Source: Chamaea fasciata | Lineage: Eukaryota > Chordata > Aves > Passeriformes > Sylviidae | DNA length: 64,000 nt | Assembly (NCBI GenBank): GCA_029207755.1 | Contig: JARCOQ010000002.1 | Span: 86,702,087-86,766,086, forward strand | Direction of reading: 5' to 3' | Shown here: in pieces, positions 1 to 12,700 of the stretch | How positions within the stretch are numbered: the stretch's first letter is position 1 | Layout: each line of letters begins with the position of its first letter | Translations under genes and position numbers: made by a program | Notes under the pieces: model-generated | What the model saw: the letters and a program-made list of their open reading frames with translations, nothing else | Told to the model about the DNA's origin: nothing | Database searches by the model: none

Positions 1-3000
1 ATTCTTATGCCCTGTAGTGCTTCTAAAACCTCTCTGTTATTTGGTATGAGACACAAAAGGCTCTCCAGGGCTTCCTGGCTGAATCTGCTAGAGATGCTTA
101 CTCATGGTGAGCAGAGTGCTGTGTACACACCTGCTGGCTGGGGAAAGCCTTAGGAAAAGTCTTTAGGAGAGTGTTCACATGGGTGTAATTATTCTGATAC
201 CCAGATTAGTCCTGGCTTTGGGGAGGTGGTTGTCTGTAATCCAAAGAAGCAGCAACACATTGCTCCCTCAGGGCTTCATGCTGGAATAACTGTGACTGGT
301 GCTGTGGCTGATGCTGAGTGAGGCCTAAGAAAACCCCAGAAAAGCAGAGTTCATCACTCTGAATTCAGCACTTCATTTATGGGGCTGCTTTTGAAGATTA
401 AAAAAATAGTTATGCTCCTTCCCTCATGTTCTGCAGCTGTTGCCAGACAATCTGATGCTCCTACCATTCCTGGAGGCCTAGAGTATTAGGTGCCTGATGA
501 TAACTGTCACCTCTCTCAACTCTTTCCAATTAAATAAAACAAGTTGTGCAGACACAACAGCTAACAGAGCAAAGGCCTTAAAATGGCTAACCAAAGTTCA
601 GACCTGCAGAGCTAAATTGCTGCCATTAACGTGCCTGCATGAGAAAGGTATAATGCCTCTGGTGGACCTGGTTTATGGGGATGGTTGCTAAGCAGCCTGG
701 AAAGGTCTGTGGAAAAACACATCCTCAATGGACTATTGATTTCAGATAATAAATCATTTGATAGTTGAGATATTCATTCACTAATTAATGTATTTACAGA
801 CAGATCCAAGGCCCTGATGACACAGCCCTTATAAAAAGAATCAAACCCCTAATGGAATAGGTTTTGAGAAATGATTATTAACATAATGCATGTAGGTGAG
901 TGACCAGTCCCCACTCCCAGAGAAAACCACTCTCAATCAAGTGTGTTTGTATCTTATAATTCCTAAATCTTCAATGAGGCTACTTCTAAACAAGTAGAAA
1001 ACAAATCTATGTCCCCTCTTTTTGTGTATGTTTTCATTTAACTCCTGGAACATCACGGTTGCATGTACTATGGGCACAGGCTTTCCTTGTGTAATTGCGA
1101 CTCCCATACAGCTGCAGATGCCAAGATGAACCATCTATTTGTCTGATAAAGCCCAGAAACTTCCATTCTTTTTCTAATGGAAATACTAGATTTTTAACAA
1201 ATTTATTTTAGCAACACATTAATTTATTTCAGAAAGGTGGTCTGTGTTTAAGTGTCCTGTGCGTTGGGGGAAAATACTTTTGGAGAAAACTGGAAAAAGT
1301 CTTTGGCTGTTTTGGAGAACTCACTAAGAAGAATGGTGAAGTTTATACTTTTCCTCTGAACAAGGAGCACAGATTTTACAATATTGCTATTGAAACAATT
1401 GACTGTGCCAGGGAAAATTTGAGAAGTATGCAAGAGTAAGCTTCTCTGCACAGGGCTAATTTTCATCAAAATAAAACATCAGCAGTAGAATATAACTTTT
1501 TTTTTTTAATTCTTCTGAAATTGTCAGTCAAACTAAAACAGCAATGAAAATTTTGGACAAATATTTATTAATATGTTTATGACTTTCCCTCCAACCATTT
1601 TGATTTTTGATCATATTTACAAGAGAAGACCTATAACATTTCTTGTAGGAGATCCAGTTACTGAAATAGTCACATTAACATTTCAGAATGCTTCTCTGAT
1701 GACCCAGACAGGTCAGAACATCAAGTATGAAAATATGACTTCATGATTTTTAGGGAATCTCTAAAATATGGAGCTAAATTTATGATACGGTGAAAATTCT
1801 CCTTTTTTTCAAATGACTTGTTTTTCTTTTCATTGTGAAAGCAAAGTTTTTATAATATTTATAACAGCAATGGCTTGATCTTTCCTACTTAGAAGATAAA
1901 GCTGGATTAATAAACACAGACAACATACAACCTCGTAACACAAAGCCATGCCTCCAATAAGAAAGTCCCAGTGTCTAGTCCAAAAAAAGTAAAACTAAAC
2001 TGTCCTAACACCTGTTTGAACCACTCAAGCTACTGCAAACTTGTGTGGTGTATCTGCCAATGCCTCCCTTTCCCAAACAGCATTCTGTGGGTACTCTGGG
2101 CAGTCCCTTGCTCTGGTAGCAATTTCCAGTAATAACCAATAAACGGATTAAAAGGTAAACAAACTGAATCATGTGAGTTAGCATCTTGATGTATGAAGTA
2201 ACATGCACTTTGTCACGTGAAATGCCGTTCGCACTGTGTCTGGTAAAACAGACGATGCCTGCGAGCAGAATTAAAGAGATGAAAGTACAGCGGGCGCAGC
2301 TGGCGGGGCGCAGCGCGGGCGGCGAGGCGGCGGAGGGGGCACTGGGGGAAGGCCCTCTGTGGATCAGCTGGAATCAGGCAAGTGCGGCGTACGTGCTTTC
2401 TGTTTGTGCTATCACTGAAATGGTGCGGAGCGACCTGACAGAAAATTGTTCTGAAGTGGAAGCAGATGCATTGAGCTGTCAGGCGCAGAGCCATGACGAG
2501 ACACCGCGGCGCCAGGAACACACCTTCACGTCTCCCCTGTAGCTCTCCCTGAGCCCCCTCCCTTCCCTTCTTGGGCAGCTTTGAAGCTCAGGGATATTTT
2601 TCCCTGTACGGTGAGGTCCCCAGTCATGGCTTCAGGAGAAGCTGCTTCTTGCACAGATAACCTGCAGGGCTGGCACAGTGCGAGGGGCAGTGGAGTGAAG
2701 CTGCTGCTGCTATCTCGTACAGCCTGCCTGGGTGAGGCAAAGGTAATAGGAATATTGCTGTCTTAGGCAAAGCTCTGCCTGGATTCAAAGACCTTCCACC
2801 CGTGGTGAAACCCTCAGCATCTGTGGGACCAGGGCTGGTGGCAATGAAAAGTGGCATGTGTCAATATATTGACAGAATTTTCACAAGCACTTCAGTACCT
2901 CATACCATGCTAAGCTTCACTGCAACCCTTTCAGCTAGGTCCAAAGTCAAATAAGGTCCACTCCCCTGCTGCATCATTCTGTTCTGTAACGGGAATTCCT

Positions 3001-5600
3001 ACTCAAATGGTGGATATTCTCATCTATACAATCCATCCATTAAATATATTACTTTGGTGTACTAATAATCTCTGATAATTATTCTCAATTCCCATTTTCT
3101 TTATTCTCTCAGTGTTTTGGGGTCTGTGTCCATGCATTATTTCCATTTTTATTACTGGCAAGTAAGTCTTCAGGCTCAAGATTAATGACAACTTTCCCTC
3201 ATTGTTTTTTATTCCCATTTACCAACTTCTCATTTTCTTATTATAAAAAGAAAGTTAACCTATTAACCAGAACCCCAACAGCATCAGAACAAAAAGGATT
3301 TCTACTGTGTGTGCCCTTTTATTTTTGGAGCTGAGGAGAGTAAGAGGACAAATAATGGCAAAAATCTAGATGGTGCCCCCAAGGAAGAGTCCGTTTTCCC
3401 GTGTGTGGGCGAGACTCTGTGACTAAAAGCACATGACCTGGGTGCTGAAGCATCTCTGTCTCTTCCAGCATGCAGCAGCCGTGCTCTGTGATCCCTCACT
3501 GCCTGTAATCAACAGGGCAGCAATGAGAAACATTTTCCATGAGAAGGGACCTTCCTTCACTTTTGTATGACTCAGTCTTTTCCTACTCAAAGTCTTCCTT
3601 CCCCTCTTATGGCAAAGTGAAAATTCCTCAGGCTGTTCACAAATTTCCAAACCTTGGTCGGGTGGCTGGTGCACCTGCAGGGCTGTTGCACAGTGGCTCA
3701 GTTCCCTGCTCTGCCGTGTATTTTGGCTGTGTTAATGGAGGAGGGGGCGGGTATGAATTCCAGCATAGATGAGAATGATGAGGTGATATTAGAGAAAAGG
3801 GTTGATGGGATAGCTTGCTCTTGCCAATACTTGACATTACTGAAGATAACTCTCGGTTCAGTGCAGCGTCCTGCAGGTAGATAACTAGAAGGGATCCTAG
3901 GAGAGCAGGTATTGATGCTTTCATAACTGTGTTTCTCAGAAAAGTTTTCTTCATCTCCAGAAAAGGTCATAAAATGAGACATGCAAGTACCATTACATCT
4001 TGTAATTTACATTAGATCTTGTAATTTTAGACTGAATTATATTTATTATTTATAATAAATAGTGCTATCACCTTCACTTTAGGGTTAGACTTCTCTTCCT
4101 AAGGATGGTCTGACTGGGACAAGAAGATTCAAAAATGAAAGAACATTTTTATTTTGTATTCCTTTTCCATGTAAAGGAAATGTCCTCAGAATTGGCAATA
4201 TTTATGTGTTTCTCCTACATCAGAGAATCTAATAAAACAAATAAAAGAAGATATGAAGATATTGCATCAAGCTAGAGAATTAGATGGTGTACAATGTAAC
4301 ATGGTTTCATGACTGAATTGTAGATAAATAAAGAATATTTTTTATTAATATCCTGTCTTAAATTTTGTCATTAAAACCAGAGGCTTACTGCCTTTTTTGA
4401 GGTTCTGAAGGTAAATGAAAACTACAGATATTCAGCTAATTGATTCTGAACTTTAACACTCTACAGAAATAGCCACTGATAAATTTGTGGGAAAAATAAC
4501 TCCTACTTCCTGCTTTAGTTTTATTGGAAGGCAAGAAAGACATGCTCTGCTCTAGCGGCATGCAGAATGGTGTGCTCTACAGAATTTATGAGTTTGAGCT
4601 TTGGAATACTGTCTTACTCACAAGTGGTGAAGTCGTGAGTAAATCACGGGTGAGATTCCATTCTTTCAGGAAATACAGAAACCTGGTGTTCAGCAGTATC
4701 CATTGGAATCATGTCCCAGTGCCTTTAGAAATAGGATTTTAACAAGCACAGGTTCAATATTTGCAACACACACTGAGACACACATGAATATATTATCAGT
4801 CATAATATTTATATACACATATATGAGAATATATGTATGAGCAATCAAATGTACTCATAGAGTGTACACTTTTAACAGCCTGAATTAATAGAATGTATAT
4901 CTCTTAATTAACAGATATGAGATTGTGCCTATCACACGTTTGAGAGTGGGAAACATATAGACAATATATTTTATATATTAAATATATACTGTACTATATA
5001 ACTATATATCATAGAATATAAAATATCTATATCAGGCATATACATATATATGAACCTACATACATTTATGTATGCAGTGTAAATTTTTTTAACTCTCCAA
5101 ATTAATGGAGTTTTACTCTTAATTAGTGTGAACAGAATGCTGCCTTTCATATATGTGGTAGAAGCACCTTTTCTGCACTTACTAATGGAGAAATACATAT
5201 ATTCATACGCACACATACATATGTAAAAATTACTTTAATAATACATATATAAACATTCACAGGCATATATATAATCATTATATATTATATAATATATATT
5301 AAAAATATATGTGTGTTACATATTATATATAAATAACATATTTATTATATGTATATATACTATATAATATTTTATATGTATATATACTATATACTAAATA
5401 CTATATTCTATATAATATATAATATTGACACATAACATAGCATGTATATTTTATAATATATAAAAATAGTATATATATTATTATATTATGTAATATAGAT
5501 ATTATTTATATAATATACTATTATATGTATTATTATACACACATTAACATGTATTTGTATAGATGTACAGGCATACGTATAGTCCCTAAATTGTTTTTAG
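1..5600. other. Intergenic DNA upstream of SLC9A2
   Basis: No exon was recognised on either strand. The open frames here are short (118 codons at most), lack family resemblance and lack splice context. From about 4.78 kb onward the sequence becomes strongly AT-rich with many TATA/ATAT runs and leads into the microsatellite at 5.66 kb. The only compositional exception is a GC-rich islet near 2.27-2.52 kb, listed separately. In other vertebrates SLC9A4 lies on this side of SLC9A2, but no part of it is visible here. Confidence 0.6.
2270..2525. promoter_or_regulatory. Small orphan GC-rich/CpG islet
   Basis: A short block rich in GCGG/GGCG words and CpG dinucleotides interrupts otherwise AT-rich intergenic DNA about 4 kb upstream of the SLC9A2 start. 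Overlapping frames on both strands (118 codons on +, 102 on -) are open here, as expected of GC-rich sequence, and neither resembles a known protein. It could be a distal promoter or enhancer, the first exon of a non-coding transcript, or a chance GC patch. The composition is seen; the function is inference. Confidence 0.3.
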
Positions 5601-5659
5601 ATACACGCACTTAAAGACTATATATGTATTCACAGGCGTATTCTTATAGAGTGTGTTAA

Positions 5660-5852
5660 CACTTTAGATTTGTTTATATATATATACACATATATATACA
5701 CATATATATACACATATATATATACACATATATATACACATATATATATATACATATATATATACATATATATATACACATATATATATATACATATATA
5801 TATACATATATATATACAAATATATACACACACACGCGCATATATATATATG
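5660..5852. repeat. TA/CA compound microsatellite, about 190 bp
   Basis: Alternating TATATA and CACA units repeat with a period of roughly 14 bp (an ACACATATATATAC-like unit, varying in length) almost without interruption, ending in a CACACACGCGC run. The repeat makes open frames of Tyr-Ile repeats on both strands that are not genes. It lies only about 465 bp upstream of the SLC9A2 start codon and borders the CpG island directly. Such tracts are prone to length change and can form alternative DNA structures. Confidence 0.95.
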
Positions 5853-5889
5853 ACCGCATACATATCTCTCTCTTAGAGTAATCTGCAGT

Positions 5890-6780
5890 TAAAGGAACAA
5901 CCCCCCGGCTCTGCCTCCACCTGTGCAGCCCCGTTGATGCCCGCAGGTGCTGGGGGGCAGGAGCCGGTGCCGGGTTACCCGAGCGCCCGCAATGGCCGCA
6001 GCGCCTGGCGGCGGCTGGGATCCGGGACACGGGGGCAGGGTCCCTCCCGGGCGCTGCCCCGCCGGCGGCCGGCCGGACCCGGGGGCGGCGGGGGCGGCTG
6101 CGGCGGGGCGGCCCCGCGGCTTGTCCCCGCGGGGGCGGCCCCGGGGGCGGCCCGGGGGGAGCGGAGCGCGGCGGGCAGCTTGCGGCGCCGGCCGGGACTC
6201 GCCCAGTCACCGGGGAGGAGGCGGGGCCGGCGGGGCCGCGGCGGCGGCAGGTGCCCGAGGCGCGGGGATGGTGGCGGCGGCCGGCGCGGGGCTGTAGGGC
6301 AGCGCAGCGGGGACCATGGGCAGCCGCGGCCGCCCCCCGCGCCCCGCCGCGCCTCTGCTGCCGCTGCCCGCGCTGCTGCCGGTGCTGGCGGCGCTGGCGG
6401 CCGGCGCGGCGGAGGCGCGGGCCACCTCGGAAGGGCAGCAGCCCGGCGCCGCGGCGATGGGCACCGGCACCCCTCCGAGCCCCAGCGGCACCGCTTTCGA
6501 GGAGACGCGGCTCCACGTCTTCACCCTGGACTACCCCCACGTGCAAATCCCCTTCGAGATCACCCTCTGGATCCTGCTGGCCTCCCTCGCCAAGATCGGT
6601 GAGCGGGGCCGTGGGGCGACCCTCCCTCGCTGCCAGTACCTGGCCGGGCCGCCGCTCCCGGGGCCGGCGCGCAGAGCCGCGCTGGGGCGGTCCGTGCCGG
6701 CGCGGGGGGCGCGGGGCGGGCGGAGGGGGTTGATGCTCCTCCGCGGAGCGGGATGACCGGACGGGATTTGGCTGGAAGAA
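5890..6780 (+). promoter_or_regulatory. SLC9A2: SLC9A2 CpG-island promoter and 5' leader
   Basis: An abrupt change from AT microsatellite to very GC-rich sequence with dense CpG and several GGGGCGG-type GC boxes (around 6.06-6.16 kb) surrounds the first coding exon. No TATA box is placed convincingly, which fits a CpG-island promoter. The transcription start cannot be fixed from sequence. If it lies upstream of 5992 the leader carries in-frame upstream ATGs at 5992 and 6268, both ending at the TAG at 6295-6297, 18 nt before the main start. Confidence 0.8.
6316..6598 (+). CDS. SLC9A2: SLC9A2 coding exon 1 (start codon)
   Basis: The ATG at 6316 sits in a good context (GGGGACC before it, G after it) and opens a leader rich in Ala, Leu and Pro that looks like a signal peptide. 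The less conserved N-terminus is followed by the conserved [18 protein letters not shown] segment and LLASLAKIG. The exon ends in phase 1 at the donor G|GTGAGC. The start is chosen because the [19 protein letters not shown] layout matches the family. Confidence 0.93.
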
Positions 6781-9700
6781 GTCGGGGTCCTCTCAGTTAG
6801 GAAAGGTGCGGAGGAGAAAAGAGACTGGTAAACCCCGGGCTAGGAGGACCGTGAAACTCGGAGTTCACCCGGTGCTTGACTGACTTTTTCTTGATCGCCC
6901 TGCTGTCATTTGAGCGCGGTCTTCTTTTTCTTAAAATAACGCCGGGTATAATGACAGTCTCGAAGCAGAACAACGGATCGATGAAAAGCAAATATTTATG
7001 AGGTTGGAGTATGCCTCCTCCTTACTCTGCTTTTCCACCATTCACTTACGTCCCGAGAAAAATATAAAAGAGCACTGTAAGAGTAAGAAAGGCCACCTCT
7101 TCCCTCATGTGGAAAGCATTTGCATTGCATAGTTTCACTGAGTTTTGTGCGGCTTATATGTCATGTTTTTAGTTAGCTTCTGTGTCCCAAACAGAGAAAT
7201 GCGTGCAGCATAATAATCTAAAGAATGTCAGGTAATGGTGTGCTAGATAGCTATTTAAAATCCAGTAGATCTCTATGAATTTTCAACTTTGTATTTTCTT
7301 ACCTAGAAGATAAAATAAGGAATAAAGCTCTGGGAACAAAATAAGTAAGTTTACCCACACTACAGTTTTTTCATTCAGAACTCTGACTTTGCAGCACAGA
7401 TTTTCAACAAAAATACCATCATGCTTATTCTGATAAATTGTTTTTATCAAAGTTAAAACTTTCAACCTCTGCTTGTGGCATTTAAATAAACTGTGTCACT
7501 ATTTGGTTAGTGATCAGGTAATCAGGATTCTGAAAAAACCAAAAATTTGTACTCGCCTCCTGCCAAGTCTAACATTGTCCCTTGGGGCCTGATCCTTGAC
7601 CCAAGTAACTTGGGTCTGCTGTCATTACTTCCTGCAGAAATACTGTGTTGCAGCCATTAAGCAGGCATGCATCCTGATGCATGTGCCTTAATGCATTAAA
7701 GTTGCTTGCTTAGTCCTAAGTGCGCATTTAGGTGTTTGCAGAATCAGGACAGAGTTCAAATATGTTACACTCAAATATATAATGAACTGTAATAACCAGG
7801 AAATAGGGAGTTTGGTAGAGAATTTAGCCTGTTGAGTATTGAAAATTGCTCTGGCTTCTGAGTTTAGATAAAGCAAAAACTCTTGAATAAGCTAAAACTA
7901 TTGAAAAAGTTTCTACTTTATTAAAGGTTTTTATTAAAAGGGAAGCCATTTGAAACATGTAAATACACATACAGTCACAATAATATGTAATTTCTTAAAT
8001 TATACATTCTAACTATCATGGTATTTTGCTAGTGCATAGGCATATAAAAGGTTTTTTAAAAAAAGAAGTTGCTTGACTGATTTATTTTTCCAGTCTGATT
8101 CTTGTAAGTAAGCCAGCAAACAGCATAGGTGAAGAAAAACACATAGTTTTAGAATCCTTTCAGTTACACCAAATGAAAGCAAGTGTGGATAATCTAGGGC
8201 ATGCTGTTGTCAGTGTGTGTGTGCGGAGCAATGAGGGCCAGATCCAGGAGTGGCCCTAGGTGTGGCAGTGCTCAGCTTCACCACACCTATCTGCAGGCGC
8301 CCTGACTCCAGGACTGGAATTAGGAACATCCAGTTCTTGCTCCTGGAGCTCTGTCTGTGCTTCCTTATCCATTGAGTGCATCAGGTAAACCTTCCCAGGT
8401 CAGGCTCCCATCTCTCCTAAGTCACATTCCACACCAAATTTTCGTTGATTTATGCCTTGTTTTCTATTGAAGGTAGCTCAGATAGGCAATTTTGAACCGC
8501 CAAGATACCTAAATGGTGCTCTGCCACATCCTACTTGTTAGTAGGAGTGAGCCATGTGTGTCGATTCAAAAGGATGGAGATGGGTTTCCCAGCCCAACTC
8601 ACTGCCTGTGGCCCTAAGAGGAGCCCTCTGAGAGAGGAGGCTCTCTGATGCATTCCTCTCCTCATAATTTCCTGCTGGGAAGCACAGGCATCTTGCTCCT
8701 GACATGGCAGGCAGCGTGAAATCCACCTCGAGACTCCCGCACTGCCCAGGAAACTTCGGTGCTTAATCTGGCATCTCAAATTCCTTTCTGGGGCTAGGCA
8801 CTGAATGCTTACATTTGGCACTGCTGAGTATCAAACCTTTATGAACAGATCCCTAAGGTCTTTTCAGCTGTGAGGAGCTCAGAAGATAGGGTCCTGTGTA
8901 ATAGCAGCTCTCTCAGTGGGTGAAAGATCCCAATAAATACTCAACTGCAGCACCTAGTTATGGATCTTTTAACAAATTCATTTTCACGGAAGTGTAGTTT
9001 CACCAGTGCTGAAATGTTCCAGCATTTGCTAATTTTTATAGGGAATTTACCTGAAATATTTGTCTGATCCTGCCTGTGATCATGTCACTGTAAGCTTGGT
9101 TTAGAGGGAGCAAGAAGGACAGCATAAGAAAGGAAAGCCTGAGGTTGTCAAACAGAGCTTGAACATTTTGACAATGTACGTTTTCACAAGGACGTTAGGA
9201 TCGTGGTGCTTTTTATCCCTGTATAGAACATGAGCACAATTTGAAATCTAATTAATTGCCTTGAATGGAATTATTTTATGACTACCTCTACTTCTTATTT
9301 TGTGTGTTGATACCAGAGGCCTGTTACTCACATGTATATTAGATGGGACCATTGCACCTGAATATGCTGGAGTCTCTAAGCAGTGAGACCAGTCTACATA
9401 ATCCCCAGTTTTGCCGAATTTTTATGCTACTAAACCTACAAAATATTGTGTAACCAGTTCAGATTCCTGTTACTTCTACGTTTAATCACAAATGCACAAT
9501 GAGAAATGTTTCTTCTGGCAATTGAGCTGATACCCTTCCAACCCTGCTCTCCTGAAAGAAGATTTAAGCTGTTCAGAGGTACTCATCTCAGTGGCATTTC
9601 CAGCATCAGAAAGCACTGGAATTCACCCAAAAGAAAAAGAAGGAAACTGGGATTCTAAGGACTTTTATCTTGAAATATTAACTTGACTTTAGATAAGCGT

Positions 9701-12700
9701 CCTAACTGCCATTTTTGCCATGATATATGGGGGATGCTTACTCAATAATCATCTTCCCTGCTGCTGGAGCTGAGTCACTGCATAACCTGAAGCTCAAGGA
9801 CAGGGTCAGAGGAGAAGAAAGTAGCTGTAGTCTTGCATTCAGCATGAAAGTCTGAGTGTTCCTGTACTGCAGGGGATCTGCTCCCAGGGTGATCCTGACG
9901 TGGTGGCTGTGAGTCCATCAGAGCAGGGAAGATGTCCTTCATTGGTGTTACTGACTTGACATGCACTGGATTCCAAATCCTCATTCTCTGCCTTTAAATC
10001 AGGAAGCATAGCGTGTCCCTAATTGCCCTTGAATACTTTTCATGTAGGCAGGAAGTCGTCCAGGAATTTTGATGCTGTTTACATGAATAAAAAGCATATT
10101 TAACTTAGTGGGAGGCTTTCCATTACCTTTAAGAATGAGGGGGAATCCCAAATCTCTGAGAGACTATGAACTTTCCAGAGCCATTTGTAAAGAAGAAAAG
10201 ATATCAATTTTTTCTTATTCACAGTAGACATTTCATTGCCCTTGTATGACAACTGGTTGGGATTTTTTTTTTTCTTGTCAAAGGCTGAATTTACAAAATT
10301 TCCCTTCTCTTGAATTTTTGTTGCAGAAATGATTTGAAATTTACTTTTGAAGGGTTTAAAAAAACTTTTGGCAAAAGCCACTTCCTCAGGGGAAACTTCC
10401 TGACTATTGTATTGGAATTGTATTTCTGCCGCTGCAGAAACTAAGATGAATTATAAAATGTTTGTGTGGAAGTAGCTGAAAGGTAAGGAGTCAGGTCTCC
10501 AGCTGCAAATTCTTGATTTTTCCAGGATCACTACCTGTTCTGCCGATATAGGACATTGGCGATTCTGGTTTTGAAGAATGGCATTGAACTTGGCAGTCCT
10601 TCTACTAAGTCACATAGGCTGTGTTTCTAATTATTTAAAGCATGTTCATTCAAAAGGGGGAAAAATTTCCATTTGAGTTGCTTGCTTTTAAAAATAGCTA
10701 AAAAAGCTAAAAATAGCTTTAATAGTTACAGAATATATAAGTAAAAAGTCCATAGATTAAAACAACTTTCTTTTTGCTCCTTCTTAATAATTTGTTTTTC
10801 CAAATTATACGTTCAGGCTTTCTTTTAACTGGGAAAAAAAAAAGTCCATGGTGAAAGGAGAATTAACAAAATAGATGTTACAAGATACATAACCCTGAAG
10901 CTGTGAAACTGGATGTAAACTATAGCAAGATTGCAGTAATTTAACTGTTTCAACTGCAGGTGTGATTTTTACTGAAATAGTTTTACTGAAATAGACGCCC
11001 GTTATTACCACACCCAGTGTTTCCGTGCAGCTCGCATTTAAAATAATTAAAATGCTTTTTAGTTAGGCAGGGATTGTGGGATCTTGTGGGTGTGGATCAA
11101 TTTCTATATAATTATATGGGCCAAATATAGATAAGGAGGAGTCTGGAAAAGATTGGCATCGCTGGGACCTGGAATGTGACCTTGGTGTATAAGGTTGATC
11201 ATTCCATTAGATTGGCCAGACTAAGTTGCTTCAAAACTTTTCCTATTCATTGCTAAAAGTAATTGGAATCTTTGAATCAAAACTGCATGGCCTTGAGAGT
11301 TTTAGAAGGCTAAGTAACATTCAACCTCTAAGTCCTCATTTGGAACCTTTTAAAATTAATTTCTTCAGTACTTTTCAGATTTTTATGAGAGAATCCTGAC
11401 TCTACTGCAATTCATATGATACAGAAGAGTGAACAAAATAATACAGGCTACAACTTACTGTCACTTTATGGAAAACATGTTGATTCTTGTGAAATTAATT
11501 TGGAGGCTCCTCTAAAAATAATAATTGTATCTGTAAATGCTTCCTCCTGGTGGTAAGGGAAGTGATCATGGGAGACTGCGTGGAGGTCACATGTGCTAGT
11601 TCCCCTCACTAGCTTTGAGACTCTAAAAGTAAAAATGAAATTAAAGTACTCTTTAAACTCCTTTGTGAAGCTGTCCAGAGAGGAAGCAGTGGTTAGTATG
11701 ATTTTTTTTTTCTCTATCTAGATGTAATTTACCCTAGAGAAGTGTTTGGATTGTGTTTCTAGAGGATTCTACATTAAAAAAAAAACCAAATCTCACAGTT
11801 TCACAGAGAGAACCCTTGCACACAGTTGCACCATCCAGCCTAGCTGTTGAGCGGAATGTCTAGCTACTAGTTTGTCTCTCCACCAAATCAGTTGAATTGA
11901 CTATGCTAGCCAACATATTTGCCTTGATCCACTGTGGGTGTCCAGTTCAGTCTTTGCAATGAAAATCAAATTACTGTTTGTTTAGTATAGAAATGACAAT
12001 AACAGAATCCAGAATAATCTTATGGATTCTGTACAAGTAACCATTTCCCTTTCTTCTGTTTGGATTTCCTTTGAAGGCTTTCATCTCTATCACAAGTTGC
12101 CCTCAATAGTACCTGAAAGCTGTCTCCTTATTCTGGTTGGATTGCTTCTTGGTGGGATTATTTTTGGAGCAGAGGAGAAGTCCCCACCTGTAATGAACAG
12201 TGATGTGTTTTTCTTGTATCTGTTACCACCTATTGTACTCGACGCTGGATATTTTATGCCAACTCGTCTGTTCTTTGAGAACTTTGGTACCATATTCTGG
12301 TATGCTGTGGTGGGCACACTCTGGAATGCCATCGGCATTGGAATTTCCCTATATGGAATTTGCCAGATCAGTGCATTTGGTTTGACTGATATCACTTTGC
12401 TGCAGAATTTGCTCTTTGGCAGCCTCATTTCAGCTGTGGATCCTGTGGCGGTGCTAGCCGTCTTTGAAAATATCCATGTCAATGAGCAGCTTTATATCCT
12501 GGTGTTTGGAGAGTCTTTGCTGAATGATGCTATAACAGTGGTAAGTTACCTGATAAATGATTAATTGATAAAAATGATGAATGATTGTTTACGTGCCACT
12601 CCATTGTATATCATTGTATCTGGTTATTACAGTTTGCTACTAGATGGAAGTCAAGGAGTGCTAGTGTGTCTAGCTAATTCTTTGAACTTTAGATTTAGAA

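Noticed and set aside
2186..2542. 118-codon plus-strand frame as a novel gene
   Set aside because: It coincides with a GC-rich islet, an overlapping minus frame is equally open, and no domain or splice support is seen.
5630..5876. Open frames of Tyr-Ile repeats on both strands
   Set aside because: They are translations of the TA/CA microsatellite; the same pattern appears in several frames and both strands.
5674..6602. Long overlapping frames (290 codons minus, 222 and 160 codons plus) around the SLC9A2 start
   Set aside because: GC-rich CpG islands lack stop codons by composition. These frames are Ala/Gly/Pro/Arg-rich with no domain, and the real exon 1 frame is established by NHE2 similarity and splice phase.
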